DNA of 64,000 bases from Rhodobacteraceae bacterium IMCC1335 (GCA_039640495.1 CP046864.1:1984001-2048000), one strand, 5' to 3'; shown: positions 53,752 through 63,223, counted from the first letter of the stretch. Numbers and translations are program-made. Notes: generated by a model not told the origin, from the letters alone.

Positions 53752-54618
53752 ATGCGCACCGTCACCAAAGACAACATCACCGACCTCTTCATGAGCTACC
53801 TCGCCGAAGACACCAACCCGCGCATGCGCGAAGTCATGGGGGCGTTGGTACGCCACCTGCACGACTTTGCACGCGAAACCAATCTGACCCATGACGAGTG
53901 GCGCACCGGAATCGCGTTCCTAGAAGGGTGCGCAGCGGTAGAATCCGAAGACCATCACGAATTTGTTCTGGCATCGGACGTTCTTGGCCTGTCATCACTG
54001 GTCGACATGCTACACTCCAGCCCCACAGCGACAAGTTCATCGGTGCTCGGGCCATTTCATGTTTCGGGCGCTCCACCGCTGGAGATTGGGGGCGACATGA
54101 AGCGTCACTATGGCGGGCCCGTGCTGCTGGTCGAGGGAACCATTCGGGATGAGGCGGGCAATCCAATCCCCGGCGCCGAGTTGGACATCTGGCAAACAGC
54201 CCCCAACGGCATGTATGCCAGCCAGGACGAAGAACAGGACACATTTTCATTCCACGGTCTAATGACAGTTGGCAAAGACGGAAAATACGCATTCACAACT
54301 GTAAAGCCAGTCGAATACACGGTACCTTCGGATGGACCTGTTGGCGATATTCTAAGGGCTTGTGGCCGCCACCCGTGGCGTCCATCGCATCTGCATTACA
54401 TCGTCAAGGCGACGGGCTACCGCACTTTGGTGACTGAGATCTTCCCAGATGACGACCCCTATCTAGATCAAGATACGGTTTTTGGGGTCAGAGATGACCT
54501 TGTAATGACATACGTCCAAAAGCCGCCGAGTAAGTTTCCAGAGGGAATGGCCCTGTCAAAGAGCATCAAAGAACCCTTTCTGCACGTAAAGTTTGACGTG
54601 ACTTTGGCAACGGCTTGA
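53752..54618 (+). CDS. intradiol ring-cleavage dioxygenase (hydroxyquinol 1,2-dioxygenase-like)
   Basis: 288 residues. N-terminal helical dimer domain (FMSYLAEDTNPRMREVMGAL) and catalytic domain with the ferric ligands in LDIWQTAPNGMYASQDEEQD (tyrosine), PVEYTVPSDGPVGDIL (tyrosine), and RPSHLHYIVKATGY (two histidines). The GPFHVSGAP segment favours hydroxyquinol or chlorocatechol types over catechol. The likely product is a muconate or maleylacetate; no maleylacetate reductase is seen. Confidence 0.88.
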   Translation: MRTVTKDNITDLFMSYLAEDTNPRMREVMGALVRHLHDFARETNLTHDEWRTGIAFLEGCAAVESEDHHEFVLASDVLGLSSLVDMLHSSPTATSSSVLGPFHVSGAPPLEIGGDMKRHYGGPVLLVEGTIRDEAGNPIPGAELDIWQTAPNGMYASQDEEQDTFSFHGLMTVGKDGKYAFTTVKPVEYTVPSDGPVGDILRACGRHPWRPSHLHYIVKATGYRTLVTEIFPDDDPYLDQDTVFGVRDDLVMTYVQKPPSKFPEGMALSKSIKEPFLHVKFDVTLATA

Positions 54619-54879
54619 TCACCGGTTCTAGAATTTGAGTGGCGTTAAATCTTCCTTCCGAAAACCCACTCAAAAATCGATTTTTAACCACTTTAATTAG
54701 GATGGAATCACATACAGCGTACCCATTTCAATCAACGCCGTACTACTGTCGTCATTGAGTGTCACAAGCATGTTGACGTGTGATAAAACCGCCTCTTTGC
54801 CTCAACTAAGAACTTTCTAGCCCCAATTTTCTGTACCAGTAATTTTTGATTTCTCTTTTAACGTTTCTGGCACTTGAGG
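54619..54879. other. stretch after the catabolic operon
   Basis: No gene is supported. The base composition falls from GC-rich to AT-rich just here. It may contain a further-decayed end of the IS6 transposase that follows. Confidence 0.45.
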
Positions 54880-55143
54880 TCCCATGTTCAGACCGTAATG
54901 TGCCGTGCAAATTGGGAGCCAAACCTGTGCCACCAGTAGCAAACATAGTCATAGCTCACATCCAGCTCTCATTCATAAAGTAGGTCTACTGCCTGCCACA
55001 GTGAAAATGTAAATCTAACATACGGCATCACCGCAAGCTGGATAATCTCTCAACTAGTTTTGAGATAGTGGAATGAAACTTGATAAAGCATAGCTGCGTA
55101 GCTAATTGCCAAGGCTAGCCTCACCAAGGTGGTTTATTCTGAC
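54880..55143 (-). pseudogene. IS6-family transposase remnant, copy 3
   Basis: Minus strand AISYAAMLYQVSFHYLKTS, a stop, EIIQLAVMPYVRFTFSLW, then DLLYE, a stop, ELDVSYDYVCYWWHRFGSQF. This covers the conserved N-terminal third of IS6-family transposases with at least two stops. The leader GTCAGAATAAACC is shared with copies 1 and 2. Confidence 0.75.
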
Positions 55144-55226
55144 TGGACCTTTTTGGTACTGATGTTTTCATGTCAAGGGCGTGATGCGGCGTGATTTGAT
55201 TATATTGCTCAAGCCAGACGTGGGTC
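55144..55226 (-). pseudogene. 3' end of an IS3-family orfB
   Basis: Minus strand THVWLEQYNQITPHHALDMK and TSVPK, matching NVWLRQYNQFRPHHALNMR at the end of the complete IS3 orfB at 29.3 kb. Only the last 30 or so codons remain, joined to the IS6 remnant on one side and to the CoA-transferase fragment on the other. Confidence 0.7.
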
Positions 55227-55237
55227 GCGATCTCTGC

Positions 55238-55412
55238 CTAGTCGGCAATTGTGGCTTGCGTTGCGGTGCGCATCTCGTATTCACTGACGCCCTCGGCGCA
55301 TTCAACGATTTTCAGACCCCCTTCAACCACGTCAAGAACACCCAAATTCGTGATAATCCGATCAACGACACCTTTGCCGGTTAACGGCAATGTACAAGCT
55401 TTCAGCACTTTA
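55238..55412 (-). pseudogene. C-terminal fragment of 3-oxoacid CoA-transferase subunit B
   Basis: Minus strand KACTLPLTGKGVVDRIITNL, then GVLDVVEGGLKIVECAEGVS, the C-terminal end of ScoB/PcaJ-type subunits. About 58 of some 210 residues remain. Such enzymes act at the end of the beta-ketoadipate pathway, so the fragment may be a relic of a larger aromatic-degradation locus. Confidence 0.75.
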
Positions 55413-55929
55413 CTGGGTGCTTTCAGGCAAAAGATCCTAAGCATCAGAATTAACTGAGACCTATAACCAAAGAGATAATAGTAAAGTACCACCCGGCAAA
55501 ATTAGCGTAACGGTTTAGCTCAAAGTTGGTGCATGAGTGGAAATGTATCCCCCAATGAATTTCCGCCTCCAACGTTAGAGGTCCTAGTCAAATGTGTACG
55601 GATCGTATGTCTGGGTCCCCGACCCTTGGATCTACGGCTCAGATTTAGTTTTTGAGCTAAACCAGTCATTCGTTCAAATTGCAGAAAAATGACTGCTCAG
55701 AGCCCAAACTTCCAGATCGCCAAGCGCAGCGAAGGTCAGCTTTGCGGAAGCTTCGAAACCGCATCAAGCAGAGACGGCTCAAACCGGCCTTTGAGCGGCA
55801 CTGTGGCGACAGTCCGCTATCAACCCCATGTTCATTTGCGGCAATCGGAGGTGGGACTTGTCGCCCAAAAACTGCGCTTTCTGGCAGCGACAGAAAACCT
55901 ACCCTAGGAGACTCCCCGAAAAGCCCTTG
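55413..55929. other. intergenic region with a hairpin, upstream of the LacI gene
   Basis: Contains AGTCATT (55664-55670) and its complement AATGACT (55688-55694) as a 7-bp stem, and a GC-rich stretch (55700-55910) whose frames are open by composition but lack motifs. I do not call a gene there. Confidence 0.45.
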
Positions 55930-55945
55930 CCGAAACCGGTTTCGG
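55930..55945. promoter_or_regulatory. 16-bp perfect palindrome, probable LacI-family operator
   Basis: CCGAAACCGGTTTCGG is a perfect even palindrome with central CG, the form of operator used by LacI-family proteins. It lies about 30 bases before the start of the LacI-type gene and points to autoregulation and control of the sugar operon. Confidence 0.65.
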
Positions 55946-55974
55946 AACTCAAAGTGAGTCGAAGGGAGAATATC

Positions 55975-57039
55975 ATGAGACACGCACCTACAGTTCTGTC
56001 AGAAGGTCCAAGCCGCGGCCGCGTCACGATTAATGAGGTTGCGGACGCTCTGCGTTTGACCAAATCGACAGTTTCGCGTGCCCTCAACGGATATCCAGAC
56101 ATTTCGGCAGCGACCCAACTTCGTGTAAAGCGGATGGCGGAGCGAATGAACTATCAGCCGCTCAGCCATGCTCAGGCGATCAAAACTGGGCGAACCCGAT
56201 CACTTGGATTTGTATTGCAGCTTGCCGATCATGACGCCCAGCGCCCTTTCCTAGCCGAATTCCTTGCTGGACTATCGGAGGGATCAACCGCGCAGGGCTA
56301 TACTTTGACAGTCGCGTCAGCAGACAGTGAGACACACTTGATCGAAACATTCCACACGCTTTTACGGGAACGCAAGGCGGATGGTTTCATCCTGCCGCGA
56401 GCTATGGTTTTCGATCCACGCGTTGAGTTGTTGCGCACCGCAAAGGTGCCGTTTGTCCTATTTGGTCGACAGGCCGACCCCGAGGGGTGCTGCTGGTTCG
56501 ACATACGCGGCGAAGATGCAATGAAAGAGGCCGTGATGCATTTGTCCGAGCTTGGGCACAGACGGATCGGTTTCATCAACGGCGGCAATATCTATTCATA
56601 CGCGAAATTGAGAGGCGAGGGTTTCCGGGCGGGCATGGCGCAGGCCGGTATGGCAGTTAATCCCGATCTGATTTGCGAAAATGCGGTCACTTTGGACGAC
56701 GGCCGTGAAGCGGCGGCTTTGCTACTTAAGTTGGCGCATCCACCAACGGCGATCGTTTGTGCGGTCGATCAGGTGGCTTTGGGCGTTTACTTGGCGGCGG
56801 CTGACCTTGGCATCACAATCGGGCGCGAGCTGTCAGTTGTCGGATATGACGGCATCCAAGAAGGCGCACACGCCCAGCCCCCACTTACCACCTTTGCTGT
56901 CGACAATAGGGCCGCTGGGGTCGAATTAGCGACCCTGCTGGTCAAATGTATTCAGGGCGAGTCGTCCGAGAACCTACGCAAGACTGCGAATGCGGCCTTT
57001 GTCAGGCGCGGGTCAACGGGACCTTGCATCAATCTTTAG
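55975..57039 (+). CDS. LacI-family transcriptional regulator
   Basis: 354 residues from ATG 55975 (AAGGGAG site). The longer frame to 55828 is rejected because it lacks a ribosome site. HTH: VTINEVADALRLTKSTVSRA followed by LNGYPDISAATQLRVKRMAE. The sugar-binding domain has the typical RSLGFVLQLADHD, HRRIGFINGG and VVGYDGIQE parts. It lies directly before the sugar ABC operon and likely represses it until its sugar binds. Confidence 0.92.
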   Translation: MRHAPTVLSEGPSRGRVTINEVADALRLTKSTVSRALNGYPDISAATQLRVKRMAERMNYQPLSHAQAIKTGRTRSLGFVLQLADHDAQRPFLAEFLAGLSEGSTAQGYTLTVASADSETHLIETFHTLLRERKADGFILPRAMVFDPRVELLRTAKVPFVLFGRQADPEGCCWFDIRGEDAMKEAVMHLSELGHRRIGFINGGNIYSYAKLRGEGFRAGMAQAGMAVNPDLICENAVTLDDGREAAALLLKLAHPPTAIVCAVDQVALGVYLAAADLGITIGRELSVVGYDGIQEGAHAQPPLTTFAVDNRAAGVELATLLVKCIQGESSENLRKTANAAFVRRGSTGPCINL

Positions 57040-57075
57040 AATTCGAACTACCAAAATCTCAAGGGAGGAGACACT

Positions 57076-58428
57076 ATGACCATCAAAAGAAACTCACTAT
57101 TACGCTCAGGTGCGGCCATGGCGATTGCCTTGTCCACGACAGGGCTTGCGGCCGATGAACTACGGTTCTGGACTACCGAGGAGCAGCCCGAACGTCTTGC
57201 CCGTCAAGAAGCCATGGCGGCTGATTTCGCCGCAGCTTCCGGTCACACTGTCGAGGTCATTCCGGTGACCGAAAACGACCTTGGCACACGTGCAACGGCG
57301 GCCTTTGCCGCTGGCGATTTGCCAGACGTGATCTATCACCCGCTTCAGTATGCTGCCCCATGGGCCGAAGCAGGAATTCTGGACACGGATGCTGCAACAG
57401 ATGCCATCGAAGCTTTGGGCGGCGATACATTTGCCCAGGGCGCATTGAGCATGGTTGCGGTTGACGGCGGTTATGCCTCCGTGCCAGTGGACGGCTGGAC
57501 GCAGATGCTCGTCTATCGTGCTGATTTGTTTTCAGAAAAGGGACTTGAACCACCAAATTCTTACGCCAACGTTTTGGCGGCTGTCGATGCGCTGCACAAT
57601 CCACCAGAGATGTACGGCTTCGTCGCTGCCACCAAGATTGACGAAAACTTCATGTCTCAGGTTCTTGAGCATGTGTTCCTTGCCAATGGTGTGTCTCCAG
57701 TCGACAGTGGTGGGGTTCGGACACTGGACGAAGCGGCTACAATCGAGGTGTTGGAGTTCTACAAGGCCATCGCCGAAGCCTCACCTCCTGGTGATCTGTA
57801 TTGGGATCAGTCCCGGACCCTCTACTTTTCGGGCAATGCAGCAATGATCATTTGGTCACCGTTTATCCTGGACGAACTTGCGGGTCTTCGTGACAGCGCT
57901 CCGCCCACGATCAACGACGACCCAACCTCTTCCGATCTGGCGGCAGCCACCGGAATCGTGACCAACTTTGCTGGTCCATCCAATCCCGATGGTGCGGCAT
58001 GGGGCGATGTGCGCTACTTCGGTATCACGTCTGACGCGTCCACAGATGCAGCGATGGAGTTCGTTCAGTACTCTATGTCCGACGGCTATGGCGCAACACT
58101 GGCGATTGCCCCCGAAGGCAAGTTTCCGGTCCGTCGCGGCACAGCGGACAACCCGACCGAGTACGCAGACCTTTGGGCGACGCTGGACGTTGGCGTCGAC
58201 CGTAAGGCACCGTTGGGCGACCTTTACGAGGCGTCAATGATCGAGGAAATCGTTGGAGGTTTGGATGTCGCGCAGCGCTGGGGCGTTGCTGAAGGCCAGC
58301 TTTCTGCAGCCTCTGCCATCATCAATAGCCAAGTTATCAACCGTTTCGTACGCGAGTACATCGACGGCGAGCGTGACGCAGCTGCAACCGTTTCTGAACT
58401 GAACGCTGCCATCGCGGCTATTCAGTAA
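57076..58428 (+). CDS. sugar ABC transporter substrate-binding protein
   Basis: 450 residues with signal peptide (SGAAMAIALSTTGLAADE). Family 1 extracellular solute-binding features: ELRFWTTEEQPERLARQEAM, DLPDVIYHPLQYAAPWAE, and a late EFVQYSMSDGYGATLAIAPE. It captures a sugar or glycoside in the periplasm. Strong GGGAGGAG site. First structural gene of the operon. Confidence 0.9.
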   Translation: MTIKRNSLLRSGAAMAIALSTTGLAADELRFWTTEEQPERLARQEAMAADFAAASGHTVEVIPVTENDLGTRATAAFAAGDLPDVIYHPLQYAAPWAEAGILDTDAATDAIEALGGDTFAQGALSMVAVDGGYASVPVDGWTQMLVYRADLFSEKGLEPPNSYANVLAAVDALHNPPEMYGFVAATKIDENFMSQVLEHVFLANGVSPVDSGGVRTLDEAATIEVLEFYKAIAEASPPGDLYWDQSRTLYFSGNAAMIIWSPFILDELAGLRDSAPPTINDDPTSSDLAAATGIVTNFAGPSNPDGAAWGDVRYFGITSDASTDAAMEFVQYSMSDGYGATLAIAPEGKFPVRRGTADNPTEYADLWATLDVGVDRKAPLGDLYEASMIEEIVGGLDVAQRWGVAEGQLSAASAIINSQVINRFVREYIDGERDAAATVSELNAAIAAIQ

Positions 58429-58441
58429 GAGCAATACCGGA

Positions 58442-58459
58442 CACCCCGCTAGCGGGGTG
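58442..58459. promoter_or_regulatory. GC-rich stem-loop between binding-protein and permease genes
   Basis: CACCCCGCTAGCGGGGTG is a perfect 18-base inverted repeat. No T-run follows, so it is probably an mRNA-stabilising or partially terminating hairpin that keeps the binding-protein message more abundant than the permease message, a common arrangement. Confidence 0.6.
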
Positions 58460-58496
58460 CCCGAACCCAACCATAGCATTCCCAAAAGGAATTCAG

Positions 58497-59741
58497 ATGG
58501 CAGATCTCGGCCCCCCCATTGGCACCGGATCACTCGGCAAACGAGAAGCGCGTTTGGCGTGGGGGTTGTTGTTCCCAACGATCACAGCTGTATCGCTGGT
58601 CGTTGTGTTACCGCTGCTGGCAATCTTCTGGATTTCCTTCAAACCCGTCGAGCTCGCAGATCTGCGCCCGCCTGAAGTTGTGCTGCGCGAAGACATCCGC
58701 GGCAATTATGAGGCTGTAGGCGATGAAGCAACGGTCCGTTACCGGCTGCGTAATTCATCCCAGGACCATTCGATAACAGGCGTGACCTTTTTGGACACAC
58801 TGCCGCTCGGACTTGTTGTACAAGACCTAGACCCTCGATGCGTCCTGGACAGGCGCGCCTTGTATTGTGACCTGGGCGACTGGGAGCCGGGCACCCGTGA
58901 CACCCTGACAATCCCCGTCACGGTCGAACAAGCCTATCTGGACAACGAATTGCGCCCGCAAGACAGCCCTGCTGTAACGACCGGTGTGTCATCAAACATC
59001 CTGACCAACAGCACATTCACGCTTGAGAACTTCAAAAGGGTCTTCAAAGGCGGTGAGTTTTTTGAGGTACTTTGGGTGACGTTTTTTTATACTGTCTTTG
59101 GCACCGTCGGCGCGCTTCTTGTTGGTCTATTCGCGGCGCTTCTGCTGAACAAATCTTTCCATGGCCAAGGTATTCTGCGAGGACTCTTTCTGTTTCCCTA
59201 TGTGGCCCCGATTATCGCCGTGGCTTTTGCCTGGCTCATTCTGTTTGACCCTTTTTCGGGTTCGGCAAACGCATTGCTAATCCAGATGGGTTTGACCCCT
59301 CAGGCGATCAACTTCTTCGGCGATCGGCCCTTGGCCCTGATCATGGTCACCGTCTTTGAAATCTGGCGCTATTTCCCACTTTCGTTCTTGTTCATCCTTG
59401 CGCGGATGCAAAGCATCGACAGTGATATGTATGAGGCCGCCGACATGGACGGAGCCTCGCCATTCCAGCAGTTCTGGTCTCTCAGTGTTCCACAACTACT
59501 GGGCATCCTTAGCGTGCTGTTCTTGCTTCGCTTCATCTGGACTTTCAACAAATTCGACGACATTTTTTTGCTGACCGGAGGCAACGCGGGCACCCGCACG
59601 TTGACGGTGAGCGTCTATGAACAGGCTTTCGCGATCTCCAACATTGGCGCGGGCGCCGCGGTGGCAGTCGTAATCTTTGGCTTCTTGATTACGTTCTCGG
59701 TGTTCTTCCTCAAATACATCTCGCAAGAAGAAGGGCTATAA
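58497..59741 (+). CDS. sugar ABC permease (MalF type) with inserted extracytoplasmic domain
   Basis: 414 residues. After the first helix (FPTITAVSLVVVLPLLAIFW) an insert of about 115 residues (roughly 52-165) looks like a DUF11-type beta domain (VRYRLRNSSQDHSITGVTFL, then CDLGDWEPGTRDTLTIPVTV). Then the normal permease core with five to six helices and the EAA loop EAADMDGASPFQQFWSLSVP. The insert lies in the periplasm. Partner of the next permease. Confidence 0.88.
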   Translation: MADLGPPIGTGSLGKREARLAWGLLFPTITAVSLVVVLPLLAIFWISFKPVELADLRPPEVVLREDIRGNYEAVGDEATVRYRLRNSSQDHSITGVTFLDTLPLGLVVQDLDPRCVLDRRALYCDLGDWEPGTRDTLTIPVTVEQAYLDNELRPQDSPAVTTGVSSNILTNSTFTLENFKRVFKGGEFFEVLWVTFFYTVFGTVGALLVGLFAALLLNKSFHGQGILRGLFLFPYVAPIIAVAFAWLILFDPFSGSANALLIQMGLTPQAINFFGDRPLALIMVTVFEIWRYFPLSFLFILARMQSIDSDMYEAADMDGASPFQQFWSLSVPQLLGILSVLFLLRFIWTFNKFDDIFLLTGGNAGTRTLTVSVYEQAFAISNIGAGAAVAVVIFGFLITFSVFFLKYISQEEGL

Positions 59742-59746
59742 AGGCG

Positions 59747-60952
59747 ATGCGCTTCAATTTTATCGCCAGCCCACTGCTGGGCGCCCTATGGATGGTTGTT
59801 CTGTCTACTACAGTCACTGTCCTGATGAGCTTTGCTTCGGGCGAGCCGTTTCGTCCGCACATCGGGCTATCCGTTTTGTGGGGAGGCGTGATCGGCTTCG
59901 CGATTGGTCACAGATGGGGCAGTTTCATTGGGGAAATCTTCGCAGGAGCGGCGTTGCTGGCCCTTATCATCTTCGGATATGGGCCTCTAGTGACGGGCGA
60001 AAACGTTTCAACATTCTCAACTATATTTGCTGCCGTTCTCCTGTCGGTCGCCTTTTTTTGGTCCACCCACTACATCCTTGTTGACCTCCCGCCGGGTGCT
60101 TTGAACCGGCATGAATTCGAAGGCGCAGTGATCCGCTTCTTTACCGGCTTTGGCTATATCTTCTTCACGGCCATCGTGGTTATCCCCTTCTATGTCATGG
60201 TCATGACGAGTTTCAAGAACCAATCAGAACTGATGCAGAACCCACTCGATTTCTCGATTGACCTCGGCAAAGGATCAGAACTTTTCCGATCCTATTATGA
60301 GCTGTTCAACCAATTCAATTTTGGCAGCTACCTGCTCAATTCATTCTTCATCTCTGTGATTACGGTCTTAATAACGCTCATCTTCGCAATCCCAGGTGCT
60401 TATGCCGTGGCGCGGTTACGGTTCCGTGGGCAAGCCGCGTTCTCGCGCTCGATCCTGTTGATCTACATGGTGCCGATGATCGTTTTAGCGCTGCCAATCT
60501 ACATCGCTTTCTCGGCAACGGGCCTGCGCAACACCTTCATCGGCATAGTGATGATCTATCCTGTGACGACGATCCCCGTCGCGCTCTATATGCTCCAAGG
60601 CTATTTCCGTGGCCTACCGTCAGAGGTCGAAGAAGCGGGATTGATGGATGGCCTTAGCCGCCTCGCCGTCATCTGGAAGATCACCCTGCCACTTTCTTTG
60701 CCAGCATTGGCGTCGGTGTCTCTCTATGTGTTCATGATCGCTTGGAATGAATTCCTACTGGCGTTCATGTTGCTGGATGACCCGTCAAAATTCACGCTAA
60801 CAAGGGGCATCGCTTCGCTTAATTCTTCTGAAATTCCACGCCAGCATCTTATGGCTGGGTCCGTGATCGCTACCGTGCCAATCATGGCACTCTTCCTAGG
60901 CCTCGAACGCTTTATAACGAAAGGGCTGACCGCTGGGTCAGTGAAGGGATAG
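59747..60952 (+). CDS. sugar ABC permease (MalG type) with N-terminal membrane extension
   Basis: 401 residues. The last 275 are a standard MalG-type permease with EAA loop EEAGLMDGLSRLAVIWKITL and helices such as YIFFTAIVVIPFYVMVMTSF. The first 125 residues add about four helices (GALWMVVLSTTVTVLMSFA, VLWGGVIGFAIGH, AGAALLALIIFGYGPLV, IFAAVLLSVAFFWSTHYIL) not found in ordinary MalG proteins. The start is five bases after the previous stop. Confidence 0.88.
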   Translation: MRFNFIASPLLGALWMVVLSTTVTVLMSFASGEPFRPHIGLSVLWGGVIGFAIGHRWGSFIGEIFAGAALLALIIFGYGPLVTGENVSTFSTIFAAVLLSVAFFWSTHYILVDLPPGALNRHEFEGAVIRFFTGFGYIFFTAIVVIPFYVMVMTSFKNQSELMQNPLDFSIDLGKGSELFRSYYELFNQFNFGSYLLNSFFISVITVLITLIFAIPGAYAVARLRFRGQAAFSRSILLIYMVPMIVLALPIYIAFSATGLRNTFIGIVMIYPVTTIPVALYMLQGYFRGLPSEVEEAGLMDGLSRLAVIWKITLPLSLPALASVSLYVFMIAWNEFLLAFMLLDDPSKFTLTRGIASLNSSEIPRQHLMAGSVIATVPIMALFLGLERFITKGLTAGSVKG

Positions 60953-60953
60953 T

Positions 60954-62207
60954 ATGACGTTAGACGAACAAGCCCGCGACGTTCTGCGCAAGAATGACAA
61001 GGGGGGGTATACGCTCCCGACCCATGGGCTTTATCCCTACCAGTGGAACTGGGACAGCGCCTTTGCCGCCTGGGGGTTTACGACGTTTGACCCTGATCGC
61101 GGGTGGACCGAATTGGAAACCCTGATGTCAGGCCAATGGGAAGATGGAATGCTTCCGCATATTCTGTTTCACCGCGTTGACCCCGGTTACTTTCCCGGTC
61201 CAGATGTTTGGCAGGGGCGTGGCCCAATCCCGTCATCTGGCATCAGCCAACCACCAGTTGCGGCGACCTTCATGGCTAAGATGCTGGCCATGGACCCCAG
61301 CGGCGAACCTCGCGCTCGCGCGATTTGGCCTAAGCTCAATGCTTGGCACCGCTGGTTCATGGATTGGCGCCTGGATCGGGGTGCGGTCTGCGTCACCCAT
61401 CCTTGGGAGGCCGGGCGCGACAACGCCCCTGATTGGGATGGTGCAATGAAAGCGATCAATGCCGATGACGTGGGCGACTACACACGCAGGGACATTAGCC
61501 ATGTCGACCCCGCGATGCGCCCCACCAAATACGACTATGACCGCTATCTCAAACTGGTACAGCTTGGAGTATCGGTTAACTGGGACCAGAGCAAACTGTT
61601 TGATATCAACCCCTTCCGAGTTGCCGACCCCACGATGACCTTTACCTTGTTGCGCGCGCAACGGGACATGGCCGCGATGGGCCGCCGTTTTGGTGAAGCC
61701 GTATCAGAAATCGAAGGCTGGATTGAGGTCCTTGAAGCTGGCGCGGAGACCCTGTGGAACCCGGGAATTGCAGGATATGACAGCCGCGACGTACACGCCG
61801 CTGCATTCAACGGTGTCCTTTCGAATGCCTCCGCATTGTGTTGGTATGCGGGCCTCAATGATGAACGTGCTTTGCCGGCAATTGCCCGCATGTTGAACGC
61901 CGCCCGCTATGGACTTGCGAGCTATAACCCTGAGGGCGAAGGGTTTGAACCACTGCGTTATTGGCGCGGACCGACATGGCCGATCATGAGCTATCTCGTT
62001 GGGTCCGGTATGGAGGAACAAGGCGTCACCGATTTGGGTGCGCGTATCCGCGATGATACCGCACGCTTGATGGAGCTTAACGGTTTCGCCGAATACTACA
62101 GCCCTCTGGATGGCACACCTGCAGGCGGAGAGACATTCACCTGGACCGCGGCCGTCTGGCTTGGATGGGCCGGGGACAATCGAGAAAACCAACGAGGAGA
62201 CGCCTGA
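60954..62207 (+). CDS. GH63-like glycosidase (MGH1-like)
   Basis: 417 residues, no signal peptide, so cytosolic. (alpha/alpha)6-barrel hallmarks of GH63/MGH1-like enzymes: [33 protein letters not shown], the region [35 protein letters not shown] and [15 protein letters not shown]. Related enzymes cleave glucosylglycerate, mannosylglycerate or alpha-glucosides. It probably hydrolyses the sugar imported by this operon. Its stop overlaps the next start (TGATG). Confidence 0.85.
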   Translation: MTLDEQARDVLRKNDKGGYTLPTHGLYPYQWNWDSAFAAWGFTTFDPDRGWTELETLMSGQWEDGMLPHILFHRVDPGYFPGPDVWQGRGPIPSSGISQPPVAATFMAKMLAMDPSGEPRARAIWPKLNAWHRWFMDWRLDRGAVCVTHPWEAGRDNAPDWDGAMKAINADDVGDYTRRDISHVDPAMRPTKYDYDRYLKLVQLGVSVNWDQSKLFDINPFRVADPTMTFTLLRAQRDMAAMGRRFGEAVSEIEGWIEVLEAGAETLWNPGIAGYDSRDVHAAAFNGVLSNASALCWYAGLNDERALPAIARMLNAARYGLASYNPEGEGFEPLRYWRGPTWPIMSYLVGSGMEEQGVTDLGARIRDDTARLMELNGFAEYYSPLDGTPAGGETFTWTAAVWLGWAGDNRENQRGDA

Positions 62208-63223
62208 TGTCGTCAATCAAACTCAATGCAGTCGAGAAATGGTTTGGCGCAACTCAGGTCATAAAGGGCGTAGATCTTGAGATTGAAGATGGCGAATTCG
62301 TCATTTTCGTTGGTCCGTCCGGATGCGGAAAATCTACACTCCTGCGGATGATCGCCGGGCTTGAGGAAACGTCGCGTGGGCAAATCATGATTGCGGAACG
62401 TGACGCCACAGCAGAGCCGCCTAGCAAGCGGGGGCTGGCAATGGTCTTCCAATCCTACGCGCTCTACCCGCACATGTCAGTGCGCGATAACGTTGGCTTT
62501 CCTTTGAAATCCGCGGGGCTGCCAAAGGCCGAAGTCGATGCCAAGGTAAACGAAGCCGCCCATGTCTTGAAGCTTAACGATTACCTAGACCGTCGCCCCA
62601 AAGACCTGTCCGGCGGGCAACGTCAGCGCGTCGCCATCGGCCGCTCAATCGTCCGTGATCCAACTGCGTTCCTGTTCGATGAGCCGTTATCGAACCTTGA
62701 TGCTGCCCTGCGGGTCGAAATGCGCTACGAAATCGCCAAGCTGCACCAAACTCTGCAATCAACGATGATCTACGTGACGCATGATCAGGTCGAAGCAATG
62801 ACCCTGGCCGACCGAATTGTTGTTCTTGATTTTGGCAAGATTGCTCAAGTGGGTAGCCCCCGCGAGCTTTATGAACGCCCCGCCAACTTGTTCGTCGCTC
62901 AATTTATTGGCTCACCTCGGATGAACGTCGTCCCAAGTACGGCAGTGAAAGGGATAACACTGCCTGAAAATGCGACAGAGGTTGGCGTGCGCCCGGAGCA
63001 TATTGAATTGGTCAGCCCCGGAGCAGGTTTGATCGACGGAACGGTCGATGTGCTGGAATACCTTGGCGCCGATACATTCGTGATCCTCAAGTGTGAAGAC
63101 GCCGGGCAAATCACGGTACGTGTAAATGGAAATTCGACCTTAAGGCCCGGTGACTCAGTTGGTCTGCGCATCTCCAACGATGTGCTTCACGCTTTCAATT
63201 CAGACGGGCTGGCCATTCATTAG
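62207..63223 (+). CDS. sugar ABC transporter ATP-binding protein (UgpC/MalK type)
   Basis: 338 residues from ATG 62207 ([20 protein letters not shown]). Walker [13 protein letters not shown]-loop [16 protein letters not shown], signature [14 protein letters not shown], Walker [13 protein letters not shown]-loop [12 protein letters not shown], then an OB/TOBE C-terminal part. Completes the transporter. Last gene of the operon. Confidence 0.93.
   Translation: MSSIKLNAVEKWFGATQVIKGVDLEIEDGEFVIFVGPSGCGKSTLLRMIAGLEETSRGQIMIAERDATAEPPSKRGLAMVFQSYALYPHMSVRDNVGFPLKSAGLPKAEVDAKVNEAAHVLKLNDYLDRRPKDLSGGQRQRVAIGRSIVRDPTAFLFDEPLSNLDAALRVEMRYEIAKLHQTLQSTMIYVTHDQVEAMTLADRIVVLDFGKIAQVGSPRELYERPANLFVAQFIGSPRMNVVPSTAVKGITLPENATEVGVRPEHIELVSPGAGLIDGTVDVLEYLGADTFVILKCEDAGQITVRVNGNSTLRPGDSVGLRISNDVLHAFNSDGLAIH

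Noticed and set aside
55666..55957. Open frames of about 72-105 codons before the LacI gene on both strands
   Set aside because: They overlap each other on opposite strands in GC-rich DNA, lack known motifs and have no ribosome site. The LacI start at 55975 is well supported.
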